DNA from: Rahnella aceris
Lineage (GTDB): Bacteria; Pseudomonadota; Gammaproteobacteria; Enterobacterales; Enterobacteriaceae
Length of the DNA stretch: 64,000 bases
Assembly: GCF_011684115.1 (NCBI RefSeq)
Contig: NZ_JAADJV010000001.1
Span: forward strand, 930,001 to 994,000
Direction: 5' to 3'
Program-made: the position numbers and the translations under genes
Notes under the pieces: model-generated
The model's input: only the letters and a program-made list of their open reading frames with translations
What the model was told of the DNA's origin: nothing
The model's database searches: none
In this document: one piece after another, positions 51,017 to 60,085 of the stretch
How positions within the stretch are numbered: the stretch's first letter is position 1
How the letters are laid out: each line of letters starts with the position of its first letter

Positions 51017-51128
51017 GCTTTGCAGGTTTTTTAGGTCCGGGACTTTTTACCCTGTAAAAACACTCACGGACTTGCCCGCCTAAAAAATTGGGCGTAGGCT
51101 TTCTGCAATTAAAAAACGATCGGTCTAA

Positions 51129-51797
51129 ATGATGAGTGCTGAGCTTTCTACTGAACCTGACGTGCCAGTCAAACCGCGCCGCGGGCGTCCGCCGAGAACG
51201 GCACGCGAGTTTGATGATACGCGTGAAGCGCTGATCCGTTCGGGGCTTGAAGTGATCACCGAAACGGGCTACCTGTCGGCAGGCATCGACGCGGTGATTA
51301 AAAACATCGCGGTGCCGAAAGGATCGTTTTATCACTATTTCAAAAGTAAGCAGGATTTCGGCATGGCCGTTCTGACGGCTTACGGATCATTTTTCGCCCA
51401 CAAACTCGACAAGTTTCTGCTCAGGGCTGAGGTGTCACCGCTGCAACGCATCGGTGCGTTTGTGACCCATGCCGGTGAGGGAATGGCAAAGTTTGAGTTC
51501 AGACGCGGCTGTCTGGTCGGCAATTTATTGCAGGAATCCCCGCTGTTGCCGGAAGATTTTTCGCAGAAACTCAAATCGATTTTGGGCGAATGGGAAGGCC
51601 GTGTTGCCAACTGTCTGGAAGAAGCCCGTCAGGCCGGAGATATCGCATCAGTCATGCCGCCTGCGCAACTGGCGCAGATTTTCTGGTCTGGCTGGGAAGG
51701 CGCGGTGATGCGCGCAAAACTGTACCGCTCGGCCGAACCGCTGGATCAGTTCTGGGCGTATTTCCGTCATACGCTGCAGTCACCTGTTCATTCATAA
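51129..51797 (+). CDS. TetR-family regulator, AcuR-like
   Basis: 222 residues. N-terminal helix-turn-helix after RRGRPPRTAREFD (SAGIDAVIKNIAVPKGSFYHYFKSKQDF) and a C-terminal ligand domain with FEFRRGCLVGNLLQESPLL typical of AcuR-type regulators. Next gene is acuI, matching the acuR-acuI pairing in which acrylate relieves repression. Start could be 51129 or 51132. A CGATCG segment at 51118 could be part of its operator. Confidence 0.87.
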   Translation: MMSAELSTEPDVPVKPRRGRPPRTAREFDDTREALIRSGLEVITETGYLSAGIDAVIKNIAVPKGSFYHYFKSKQDFGMAVLTAYGSFFAHKLDKFLLRAEVSPLQRIGAFVTHAGEGMAKFEFRRGCLVGNLLQESPLLPEDFSQKLKSILGEWEGRVANCLEEARQAGDIASVMPPAQLAQIFWSGWEGAVMRAKLYRSAEPLDQFWAYFRHTLQSPVHS

Positions 51798-51902
51798 ACT
51801 CGTCGGCCATAAATTCAAAAAATAGCACCTGCAATCATTACGTGAGTCATCGCATACCTCATGACAAAAACTTTAATCTCCTGAAATCATAAAGGGAAAA
51901 AA

Positions 51903-52880
51903 ATGAAAGCATTGGTTCTGGAACAACAAGACAAGGCCACGCTGGCCGAAGTGAAAGAGATTGCGCTGCCGGACATGGCGGCAGGCGACGTACTGGTTGA
52001 TATCAGCTGGTCAGGGCTGAATTACAAAGATGCCCTGGCCATTACCGGGAAAGGCAAAATCATTCGTCAGTTTCCGATGGTGCCGGGCATTGATTTTGCC
52101 GGCCATGTCAGCCGCAGTAACGACCCGCGTTTCTCCGTCGGGCAATCCGTCATTCTCACCGGCTGGGGCGTCGGCGAAACGCACTGGGGCGGTCTGGCGG
52201 AGCAGGCATGCGTCAAAGGTGACTGGCTGGTCGCGCTGCCGGAAGGTCTGGCTGCGCGCAATGCCATGATTATCGGCACCGCCGGTTTCACTGCCATGCT
52301 GTGCGTCATGGCGCTGGAAGAGGCGGGCGTGACACCCGAAAGCGGCACCGTGGTCGTGACGGGTGCCAGCGGCGGCGTGGGTAGTACGGCGGTGGCCTTG
52401 TTGCATACACTCGGTTATACCGTGGCTGCGGTGACGGGCCGTGAATCTACGCATGACTATCTGCGTAAACTGGGTGCCAGCGAAATTCTCTCCCGCGATG
52501 ATTTTGCAGAGACCCGTCCGCTGGAAAAACAAGTCTGGGCCGGTGCGGTCGATACCGTCGGTGACAAAGTGCTGGCTAAACTGCTGGCGCAAACCAACTA
52601 CGGCGGTTGCGTGGCGGCCTGCGGTCTGGCCGGGGGCTTCAACCTGCCGACGACCGTGATGCCGTTTATTCTGCGCAACGTCCGTTTGCAGGGGGTGGAT
52701 TCGGTTTCGGTTCCCGCTGAACGCCGTGCTGCCGTCTGGGAGCGTTTACTGAATACGCTGCCGGATGATTTTTATCAGCAGGCCGCGACGGAAATTACCC
52801 TGGAACAAGCTCCGGCTGTCGCAGCCGATTTCCTGAACAATAAAATTCAGGGACGGACGCTGGTAAAAATCGGCGGCTGA
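51903..52880 (+). CDS. acuI: Acrylyl-CoA reductase (NADPH), AcuI/YhdH
   Basis: Medium-chain (quinone reductase-like) reductase that removes toxic acryloyl-CoA. 325 residues; GroES-like domain with WSGLNYKDALAITGKGKI and FPMVPGIDFAGHV, then the Rossmann core VVTGASGGVGSTAVALLHTLGY. Preceded by AAAGGGAAA and by the TetR gene 105 bases upstream. E. coli YhdH is the counterpart. Confidence 0.93.
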   Translation: MKALVLEQQDKATLAEVKEIALPDMAAGDVLVDISWSGLNYKDALAITGKGKIIRQFPMVPGIDFAGHVSRSNDPRFSVGQSVILTGWGVGETHWGGLAEQACVKGDWLVALPEGLAARNAMIIGTAGFTAMLCVMALEEAGVTPESGTVVVTGASGGVGSTAVALLHTLGYTVAAVTGRESTHDYLRKLGASEILSRDDFAETRPLEKQVWAGAVDTVGDKVLAKLLAQTNYGGCVAACGLAGGFNLPTTVMPFILRNVRLQGVDSVSVPAERRAAVWERLLNTLPDDFYQQAATEITLEQAPAVAADFLNNKIQGRTLVKIGG

Positions 52881-52889
52881 CCCTTTTTG

Positions 52890-52912
52890 CCCGGTATTTC
52901 CGTGATACCGGG
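52890..52912 (+). terminator. Hairpin after acuI
   Basis: CCCGGTAT/ATACCGGG stem with a 7-base loop, 9 bases after the stop, followed by TGCTTTCCC. Weak T-run, so termination is likely but not certain. Confidence 0.5.
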
Positions 52913-52940
52913 TGCTTTCCCTTCAATTTTCTCCCCGCTA

Positions 52941-52968
52941 TAAAGAATTCCTCCTGAGCGGCCGATAT
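52941..52968 (+). promoter_or_regulatory. Probable FliA promoter of cheV
   Basis: TAAAGAA (52941-52947) and GCCGATAT (52961-52968) with 16 bases after TAAA, one more than the ideal spacing. About 105 bases upstream of cheV. It would put this distant chemotaxis gene in the flagellar regulon. Confidence 0.7.
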
Positions 52969-53072
52969 AAAGAATGTCCCTCTGAGAAAAAAGAGAATGG
53001 AATTCCTTATTTTCCGAATGACGTACAGCGCAAACATAGTCAAAAACGAATAACAACAGGCATGGGGAAAGT

Positions 53073-54044
53073 ATGGATAATTTTCAGAAAGAAATTGATG
53101 AGAGAACCAATCTCACTTCATCAAACCGGTTTGAGCTTTTGCTGTTCCGTCTGGGGACCTCTCCGGATGATGAGCAATCTGAACTTTTTGGTATCAACGT
53201 TTTTAAATTGCGCGAAATCGTGCCGATGCCAACGCTGACCAAAGCCGCCGGAATGGTCTCGCCGATGATGGGCATGGCGAACATCCGTGGCGAAATTATT
53301 CCGGTCATCGACCTGCCTGCCGTGGTGGGATGCGTACCAAAAACCGGCCTGAACATTTTGCTGGTCACCGAATATGCGCGCAGCACCCAGGCGTTTGCAG
53401 TGGAATCCGTAGACGACATTGTGCGTCTTGAATGGAGTCAGGTGCTGGCCGCCGAAGCCGGTGTGAAGAGCCGCAACATCACCAGTATTGCGCGTCTGGA
53501 CAGCGATAAATCCAGTAACCGTCTGGCGCTGGTGCTCGACGTCGAACAAATTCTCCATGACATTATTCCCAACAGCAATATCAACATGGATAAGAAGAAA
53601 ACCAGCGCGTTTAAACTCAAGCCGGGTACGGTGGCGATTGTCGCCGAAGACTCTAAAGTTGCCCGTCAGATGCTGGAAAAAGGCCTGAACATGATGGAGA
53701 TTCCGGCGCAGATGCATGTCACCGGTCTGGAAGCCTGGAATAAAATCCGCAAAATGGCCGAAGAATGCAAAGCCCAGGGGCTGCCCATTTCCGATAAAAT
53801 CTCCTTTGTCTTAACTGATCTGGAAATGCCGGAAATGGATGGCTTTACGCTGACGCTCAATATCAAGCGTGATGAATTCCTGAAAAATATTCCGGTGATC
53901 ATTCACTCTTCATTATCCGGCAGCGCCAACGAAGATCACGTGCGTAAAGTGGGCGCCGACGGTTACGTGGCGAAGTTTGAAATCAACGAACTGGAAGCGG
54001 CTATTCATAAAGCGCTGGATGCGAAGAAAATCGCCCATGTGTAA
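53073..54044 (+). CDS. cheV: Chemotaxis coupling/receiver protein CheV
   Basis: 323 residues: a CheW-like coupling domain (1-165; FGINVFKLREIVPMP, MMGMANIRGEIIPVIDL) followed by a response-regulator receiver with the phospho-Asp in FVLTDLEMPEMDGFTL. Supports receptor coupling and adaptation. Absent from E. coli K-12 but present in Salmonella and Yersiniaceae. It is 11 kb from flgL and has its own promoter and terminator. Confidence 0.95.
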   Translation: MDNFQKEIDERTNLTSSNRFELLLFRLGTSPDDEQSELFGINVFKLREIVPMPTLTKAAGMVSPMMGMANIRGEIIPVIDLPAVVGCVPKTGLNILLVTEYARSTQAFAVESVDDIVRLEWSQVLAAEAGVKSRNITSIARLDSDKSSNRLALVLDVEQILHDIIPNSNINMDKKKTSAFKLKPGTVAIVAEDSKVARQMLEKGLNMMEIPAQMHVTGLEAWNKIRKMAEECKAQGLPISDKISFVLTDLEMPEMDGFTLTLNIKRDEFLKNIPVIIHSSLSGSANEDHVRKVGADGYVAKFEINELEAAIHKALDAKKIAHV

Positions 54045-54065
54045 TTTCATCAAACACTGATGTAT

Positions 54066-54095
54066 AAAAAGCCCGTTCTCTTGTGCGGGCTTTTT
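54066..54095 (+). terminator. Intrinsic terminator after cheV
   Basis: AAAAAGCCCG...CGGGCTTTTT with a 10-base loop, works in either direction; 21 bases after cheV. Confidence 0.92.
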
Positions 54096-54492
54096 ATTAT
54101 CAGCGGCATACCGAACAACGTGCAGAAAAATTATTGCCTGCAATTCCTGCTGCGCAGCATTTCCCCGGTCAGTCTGTTTCTTCGCCAGGTTTTCCCCTAT
54201 TAAGATCCACCCCGTATCTACAATTTCGATAGTGATATCGAAATTATCCATTAGAGCGACGATAAGAATTGTTCTAATAATAACAGCGTTAACAACGTAT
54301 TTAAGGCTGACCCTCATAACGAAAAAATTTATTTGTATGAAACTGAAAAAATAATATCAGCATGTCGTTATGAATACGTTGCGACTATGGCGTAGCAGAA
54401 TTCATGGTTCTATAAGCAGGACGAGACGTCGGATCAGGTAATGCGTGACGGAGAGCCGACGAAACAGAAGCATAAAGAATATGGAGTATTAA
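54096..54492. promoter_or_regulatory. Control region before the 54.5 kb operon, with a perfect palindrome
   Basis: Non-coding. A perfect 24-bp inverted repeat (AATTTCGATA-GTGA-TATCGAAATT, 54222-54245) is the strongest operator candidate. A second, wide repeat CATAACGA (54315-54322)/TCGTTATG (54365-54372) follows. A 134-codon frame on the minus strand (54317 down to 53913) runs into cheV antisense and is not credible. Confidence 0.5.
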
Positions 54493-55275
54493 ATGTTTAT
54501 CCGGCCACTTAAATTAACTCAGCACGTCGATGTGCAGGGTTCTGAAAATGCAACGACATTGGTACTTCTTCATTCTTTGGGGACGGATTTGCACCTTTGG
54601 GATTTGCAAATGCCGCGTCTGAGTGAACGTTATCGTGTTATTCGCCTGGACATCCGTGGGCATGGATTAAGCGCAGTCGATTCCCTGCAGTTTTCAATGT
54701 CAGATTTGGCCGACGATGTGGTGGCGGCGCTGGATCATCTTCACATTAACGAGTTCTATGTTGCCGGGGTCTCAATCGGCGGAACAATAGCGCAATGGAT
54801 TGGGTTCAAGATCCCCAAACGAGTTCAGGGAATGATCATTGTTGATACTGCACTGGTGAATGCCGCTCCGCCTTCGCTCTGGCGCGCCCGGGCTGAAGAT
54901 GTATTTCACCACGGTGTTGAGCATCTCGAAATGGGGATTCTGAGCAAATGGGTCACACCGAAATTTATCGACTCGCCCTACGCGGAGGGTATGAAACAGA
55001 TGTTGCGCCGCACTTCGGTTGAAGCCTTCGCGGGTTGCTCTTATGCCATCGCCGACACCGATCTGACCGATATGAATATTCCGGGGGTAAGGGCTGTGGT
55101 GGTCAGAGGAAGTGAGGATCAACTTACGCCTCCGGACTACGCGCAACGTCTGGCCGACAAGCGCAATGCCCAATTGCATACCCTACCCGGCGCCGCCCAT
55201 TTACCGAATTATGAGCAACCCGAAGCGCTCACTGATGAAATCATCTCGTTCATTGATAACAAGAATACGCATTAA
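54493..55275 (+). CDS. Alpha/beta hydrolase, 3-oxoadipate enol-lactonase-like
   Basis: 260 residues with an intact Ser94 (GVSIGG), Asp209 (VRGSEDQLTPP) and His236 (GAAHLPNYEQPE) triad. The N-terminal LLHSLGTDLHLWDLQMP and RLDIRGHGLS match PcaD, the lactonase of the beta-ketoadipate pathway; no other pca gene is near, so the substrate is probably another ester or lactone. First gene of a five-gene unit; GGAG before the ATG. Confidence 0.85.
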   Translation: MFIRPLKLTQHVDVQGSENATTLVLLHSLGTDLHLWDLQMPRLSERYRVIRLDIRGHGLSAVDSLQFSMSDLADDVVAALDHLHINEFYVAGVSIGGTIAQWIGFKIPKRVQGMIIVDTALVNAAPPSLWRARAEDVFHHGVEHLEMGILSKWVTPKFIDSPYAEGMKQMLRRTSVEAFAGCSYAIADTDLTDMNIPGVRAVVVRGSEDQLTPPDYAQRLADKRNAQLHTLPGAAHLPNYEQPEALTDEIISFIDNKNTH

Positions 55276-55382
55276 CAATCAGCGCAGGCAGTCAGCGCCT
55301 GTAAGGACGTACGGGCGCTGTTAATGAGCAAATCTGGCATGGCAGACGATGAAAAGTCTGATGCGCGAACGGAGTAAATTCT

Positions 55383-55946
55383 ATGAATCGTCGGTTATTT
55401 ATTGGTGGAAGTCTGGGCTTGTGCGCGGGTGTTGCAATGCTTCCGGCTGCCTTCAAAGGGGTAATGGCTCAGAGAGATATTATCGAGATGCAACTGGAGA
55501 GTGGAACCGTGAGCATCCGCTTATTTCCCGATTTGGCCCCCGGGCATGTTGAACGCATAAAATCGCTGGTACAGGCCAAATTTTATGATGGCATGCCGTT
55601 TAACCGGGTCATAGAAGGCTTTATGGCACAAACGGGTGACCCGATAAAAGATACAGGGCTGGATTACACGAAATTACCGGCGCTGGCCGCAGAGTTTAAC
55701 CGATTGCCTTTTGAACGCGGTACCGTCGGCATGGCCAGATCACGGCATCCGCACAGCGCCCGTCATCAGTTTTTCATCACCTCCGCGAGGGCGGGTTTTT
55801 TAGACCAGAATTACACTGCTTTTGGGAAAGTAACGAGTGGCATCGAGTTAATTGACCAACTCCGCCGGGGGGCTTCGGACATTGGCACGGTGGTCAATCC
55901 CGATGTCATAAAAAGCATGCGATTAGTGTCTGTCAGAGCCGTATAA
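55383..55946 (+). CDS. Exported cyclophilin-type peptidyl-prolyl isomerase
   Basis: 187 residues with a cyclophilin domain (MPFNRVIEGFMAQTGDP; HQFFITSARAGFLDQNYTAFGKV). The N-terminus MNRRLFIGGSLGLCAGVAML has an RR motif and a hydrophobic stretch, compatible with a Tat signal peptide (less likely Sec). This would place it in the periplasm. Distinct from PpiA by context within this operon; substrate unknown. Confidence 0.82.
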   Translation: MNRRLFIGGSLGLCAGVAMLPAAFKGVMAQRDIIEMQLESGTVSIRLFPDLAPGHVERIKSLVQAKFYDGMPFNRVIEGFMAQTGDPIKDTGLDYTKLPALAAEFNRLPFERGTVGMARSRHPHSARHQFFITSARAGFLDQNYTAFGKVTSGIELIDQLRRGASDIGTVVNPDVIKSMRLVSVRAV

Positions 55947-55987
55947 AATAACCTGGCGGCGTAAATATCCATTCGAAGGAGTCGAAG

Positions 55988-56314
55988 ATGCCCAGTATTA
56001 CTCTCTATACCGCTGCAAGCCACCGGTTAGATGCAGAGGCCTTTGCGGAATTTTCAACGGCTTTAGCCCGTCTCGCCATAGAGATCCTGAAAGCGAAAGA
56101 AAATAATATTCACATCAGCTACCTCACCGCAGAGATAGGTTTTGGCACACCGGTCTATTTCGAAGCAAGACTACGCCAGGAAGTTTTCCGAACCCTGTCG
56201 GTGTTGGATGAATTCATGCATCAGGTTGATTTATTAATTAAGGAGAAGACAGGAGTCATAGCGAGAATTCGCTGTTTCTCTTTTGAAGCGGGTAATATTT
56301 ATGCAAAGAACTAA
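55988..56314 (+). CDS. Tautomerase-superfamily protein
   Basis: 108 residues beginning MPSITLY, so that Met removal would expose the catalytic N-terminal proline of the 4-oxalocrotonate tautomerase superfamily. The length suits the longer 5-carboxymethyl-2-hydroxymuconate isomerase-like members rather than the 62-residue type. Reaction unknown: keto-enol tautomerisation of an intermediate is the natural guess next to a lactonase-like hydrolase. GAAGGAG precedes the ATG. Confidence 0.65.
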   Translation: MPSITLYTAASHRLDAEAFAEFSTALARLAIEILKAKENNIHISYLTAEIGFGTPVYFEARLRQEVFRTLSVLDEFMHQVDLLIKEKTGVIARIRCFSFEAGNIYAKN

Positions 56315-56324
56315 GGAACGGATT

Positions 56325-57161
56325 ATGAATGTTAATTTTCCAACAAGAGATCTCGGCGATATATCGGTTACTGCGGTAAGTGATGGATATCTGCATGTCG
56401 ACTTCGGAATGCTTTCAAATGTGGATGAGGACGAGTGCAAGGAAATTCAGCGCAGTGCACAAGTCAGTGAACTCAATGCGGTGCATATTAATACTTTTTT
56501 AGTCCGCCAGAAGGGTAAAAATATTCTTATCGATAGCGGGGCAGGAGGCGTTAAGGGCTGGGGCGGCAAACTGGTTGCTAATCTGGATCTGCTGGGGATA
56601 CAACCTGGCAATATTGACGCGGTATTACTCACACATGCCCATCCTGATCATATTGGCGGATTGTTAAACTCAGAAGGTGAGGCTGTATTTGCTAATGCCG
56701 AATTGATCATAAACAGCGATGAATTTAATTATCTGCAAGATGATGAAAATTTCGCTGCCGTCAGTGACCGCGTAAAAGGCAATTTCCTGCTGGCGCGAAG
56801 TATATTCAAAAAGTATCAGAAAAATCTTCGTCTCATCGATAAAGGCGAGGTATTTCCTGGTGTTTTTGCGATCCCGCTGAAAGGTCACACGCCGGGTCAT
56901 ACAGGTTACCGGATTGAGGGTAACAGAGATAGCCTGTTGATTTGGGGTGATATTGTTCATTTTCCTCATATTCAACTGCTAAAACCGGATGTTGCCATTG
57001 CCTTTGACTATGATCCTCAAATGGCGGCAGAGACACGTTCCCGCATACTTGAAAGCGTGAGCTCGGACAGCGTTCTTGTCGGTGGTATGCATTTTGGCGA
57101 ACAAGGATTTGGTTATATTGAAAAACGTAAATCCGGATACGTGACCGTCGATATCCACTAG
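56325..57161 (+). CDS. Metallo-beta-lactamase-fold hydrolase
   Basis: 278 residues. The zinc motif HAHPDHIGG and the later GHTPGHTGYR and GDIVHFP segments are intact. The N-terminal layout GDISVTAVSDGYLHVDFGML...NTFLVRQKGKNILIDSGAG suggests the methyl parathion hydrolase/quorum-quenching lactonase branch, but the substrate cannot be assigned. ATG 56325 (AAGGA upstream) is preferred to 56283, which overlaps the tautomerase gene. Confidence 0.85.
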   Translation: MNVNFPTRDLGDISVTAVSDGYLHVDFGMLSNVDEDECKEIQRSAQVSELNAVHINTFLVRQKGKNILIDSGAGGVKGWGGKLVANLDLLGIQPGNIDAVLLTHAHPDHIGGLLNSEGEAVFANAELIINSDEFNYLQDDENFAAVSDRVKGNFLLARSIFKKYQKNLRLIDKGEVFPGVFAIPLKGHTPGHTGYRIEGNRDSLLIWGDIVHFPHIQLLKPDVAIAFDYDPQMAAETRSRILESVSSDSVLVGGMHFGEQGFGYIEKRKSGYVTVDIH

Positions 57162-57353
57162 TTAAAACTTTCATCAGAACGTTCTGCTCTGAAAATACTT
57201 TATTTCCTGACCGGCAACGCAACGGTTAATTATTGGTAACCGGTCAGGCTCTGCTTAAGTTGCTTTGCCGCTATTTATTTTTGCTGTGTAACATTGTCGC
57301 TATGCTACTGAATAAATCTTCCGGTATAAAATACTATCCTCAGGGGGAACACC

Positions 57354-58568
57354 ATGAATCCTGCAATAAACAGAGAAATAAGTATTGATGCTATTCATGC
57401 TGACGCCATTGAAATGGCGGGGAGTCAGCCAATAACAACCGGGAAATTACCCCCGCAGATCAAACTTCCATCGCTTACCGGAAGCAGATTCTGGGCGGCT
57501 TTATTAGTTTTTTTATTTCATTCATCGCTACCCAGCGATCTCGCTCCCTTTTCAGATCCAACCATACAGCACATTTTCACCGTTATTGTGGGTAAAGCGG
57601 GCTGGCTCGGCGTTTCATATTTCTTCATACTCAGTGGATTCATTATGGTGTGGTCTGCGAGAGATAATGACACCGTGGGAGATTTTTACCTGCGACGTTT
57701 TGCAAAGATTTACCCTACGCATTGTCTGACCTGGGCTATAGCATTCATTATTGGTGCCATGAGTATCTATCAATATAAACTTTGGTCATCAAACCTTCTG
57801 TTATTGAATACCTGGGTTGATGATGTTCACTATTTTTTCGTCGGTAACAGACCCAGTTGGTCTCTTTGTATAGAAGCGATGTTTTATCTTTCTTTCCCCT
57901 TTCTTTTCAGAGTAATGAAGACAATACCTGAAAAATTCGATTTAGCCGGATTAATAATAGTAACGGCGGCATCCTTATTGGTTCAAACATATATTTACAT
58001 CTGGGTTGAGCCGGACAAGATGATGGGGGCGTTTCCGATCTCGCAGCAACACTTTTGGGTTTCGTATATTTTTCCCCCATCACGCATATTTGAATTCCTT
58101 GCCGGTATGTTTGCAGCCCGGCTGCTGATGAACGGACGAATGCTCGTGCTGACGAAAACGGCGTCGTTTACCCTGCTTGCAGCAACTTACATCGGTTCCA
58201 TGTATATCCCTTACCAGTTCAGTATGAGCGTGGTTTTCATCATCCCGGTGTGTTTATTAATCGTTTCGATTGCGGGTGATGATTTAAAATACCGAAACAC
58301 TCTGTTAAACAGTAAAACATCGGTGTGGTTAGGAGAAATATCCTATTCCTTCTATATGGTTCATTTCTTAGTGCTCTTTTATTTTTTGAATCTTACGGCA
58401 GGAAGAAAGTTTAGCTTACCGGAGGGAATTGCGCTTATCGCCGTCGCGTTGGTTTTATCCGTCTCATTTGCCTCTTTTTTATATAAGTACTTTGAAGTGC
58501 CCGTGATGAAATTAATACTGGAGAAGTGCAGAGCGAAAGCCTTAGTGGCTCTGCGTAAACCTTCATAA
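57354..58568 (+). CDS. Membrane acyltransferase, acyltransferase-3 family
   Basis: 404 residues, OafA/YrhL type, about ten membrane helices. The family's Arg and His near the first helix are present (GSRFWAALLVFLFHSSLPS, Arg45 and His56), as is FFILSGFIMVWSAR...FYLRRFAKIYP. Such enzymes O-acylate surface sugars or secreted metabolites in the membrane. An unusual N-terminal 35-residue hydrophilic extension precedes it. Last gene of this arm, followed by a terminator. Confidence 0.87.
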   Translation: MNPAINREISIDAIHADAIEMAGSQPITTGKLPPQIKLPSLTGSRFWAALLVFLFHSSLPSDLAPFSDPTIQHIFTVIVGKAGWLGVSYFFILSGFIMVWSARDNDTVGDFYLRRFAKIYPTHCLTWAIAFIIGAMSIYQYKLWSSNLLLLNTWVDDVHYFFVGNRPSWSLCIEAMFYLSFPFLFRVMKTIPEKFDLAGLIIVTAASLLVQTYIYIWVEPDKMMGAFPISQQHFWVSYIFPPSRIFEFLAGMFAARLLMNGRMLVLTKTASFTLLAATYIGSMYIPYQFSMSVVFIIPVCLLIVSIAGDDLKYRNTLLNSKTSVWLGEISYSFYMVHFLVLFYFLNLTAGRKFSLPEGIALIAVALVLSVSFASFLYKYFEVPVMKLILEKCRAKALVALRKPS

Positions 58569-58634
58569 CAGATAGCGGAGTATTGATCATCTTGTCGTCA
58601 GAATACGACGAACGGGGGAGAGCAGGCTTATGGG

Positions 58635-58669
58635 ATGGGAGGGCATACGGCAGATGTATGCTCTCCCAT
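58635..58669. terminator. Bidirectional terminator
   Basis: 14-bp stem ATGGGAGGGCATAC/GTATGCTCTCCCAT with one G-U and a 7-base loop, between the convergent acyltransferase and LysR genes. Confidence 0.7.
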
Positions 58670-58730
58670 TTGTATTTGAGATGAGGGAATTTCACTAACA
58701 TGGGGAGTGTACGTGTGGGCTACGAATGCC

Positions 58731-59618
58731 TTAATAACCGATATTGTGCAGCCGGGGATCCTGAAAAAGTGAGGTCATTATGCCTCTGAATTTAGTGCTA
58801 TCCAGATAAGGTGAATCTGTACGATAAACAAGCTCTATTTTGAAGTCATTGAACTGGCCACTGAGTTCATGAATTTTTATCTTATTTTGTACCTCGCCGC
58901 TGATAGAACAACGTAAAACTAACGACACGCCTTTGCCGGCAGCGATGCTGGAGAACAGTACGGGATAGGAACCACATTCTACCACCCGCTTAGGCGTGAT
59001 ATGCCCTTCATTAAAAAGAACATTATAATTGCGGGTAGTGGTTGCACATTTTTTGCTGCTGAGTAAAAAAACTTCGCCATCCAGACTGGAGATGTCTTTA
59101 ATGGTGGGGTAATTTTTCTCTGTAATAATAACCAGTTCGCTGGAGAGTAATATGGAGCGCGCATGTTGCGTGTTTGAAAAACCTGCACCGATTATTACCG
59201 CATCAAATTCGTTTTGGTCGAAGGCATTAAGCAAGCTTATGGTGTTCCCAATCGAAATATCGATATTCCAGCCCAAATCATGACCTAAATCGATCAGTGA
59301 ACTGACAATATAGGGGGGTAGACATTCGATTATGCCAATACGTATATTCAGCTGGCTATTTTTGGAGTGGGAAATGTTGTTTTTACAATCATCCGCAAGA
59401 TTCAATATTTTAAGTGCGTAGTCATAAAGTATCTGGCCTTGCGCAGTCAGTGAGCACCCATCGGTTTTTCGATCTAACAGGGTGACATCCAGATTATCCT
59501 CCAGGCTCCTGATTCGGTGGGAAATACTCGATTGCACGCGATTCAGACGCTCGGCTGCCTGGGTTATGTTCCCTGTCTCCACGACTGTCACGAACGCAAG
59601 AAGTTCACTTAGCTTCAT
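58731..59618 (-). CDS. LysR-family transcription regulator
   Basis: 295 residues. The N-terminal winged HTH MKLSELLAFVTVVETGNITQAAERLNRVQSSISHRIRSLEDNL is typical; the rest is a ligand-binding domain. Start 59618 has GAGG 6 bases upstream; a start at 59690 would add 24 residues. Divergent from the PrpD-like operon 468 bases away, so it probably regulates it. Confidence 0.9.
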   Translation of the reverse strand: MKLSELLAFVTVVETGNITQAAERLNRVQSSISHRIRSLEDNLDVTLLDRKTDGCSLTAQGQILYDYALKILNLADDCKNNISHSKNSQLNIRIGIIECLPPYIVSSLIDLGHDLGWNIDISIGNTISLLNAFDQNEFDAVIIGAGFSNTQHARSILLSSELVIITEKNYPTIKDISSLDGEVFLLSSKKCATTTRNYNVLFNEGHITPKRVVECGSYPVLFSSIAAGKGVSLVLRCSISGEVQNKIKIHELSGQFNDFKIELVYRTDSPYLDSTKFRGIMTSLFQDPRLHNIGY

Positions 59619-60085
59619 TTGAGACCTCATGCTAAAAATTAGTTCACCGTCACAACAATTATTTATATTCTGTATTAGTGAGTTTGTCACTATGTTTTAA
59701 AATCTCCGCTCCGGGCTACCACTGCGGGCACTGCGTGGCCACATCAGGGTGCGTGTCATTATTATTACCTTTCCGGCAGACATTAATTCTGAATTACGAA
59801 TTTCAACAACAGACTGTGCTTATTTTCACGCTCTGTAACTCATGCTCATTTCCCTGAACTTTCCGTCCTCCTCAACAGGCATTTTGTCAGGGCATCAATA
59901 CTTTCGATGAATGCCTCGATTTTATTCGCTGGTCTTTTATTGCCATGCCCATTACGATTTTATGAGTGATGGAGAGTATTCTCATATAAATCAACGCGTT
60001 GTCTATTTCTATTATCTGGATATATATATTACCGGATCTCAATTACGTGTATTTCGACAATTCATTTTTGTTTATGGGGTGAAAT
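59619..60085. promoter_or_regulatory. Intergenic region between LysR gene and PrpD-like operon
   Basis: Contains an inverted repeat TAGTGA-GTTTG-TCACTA (59676-59692) close to the LysR start, of the dyad type LysR proteins bind, and AT-rich DNA from 59960 to 60080 that may hold the promoter of the plus-strand operon. A 64-codon frame at 59911 crosses into the next gene and is not credible. Confidence 0.5.
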
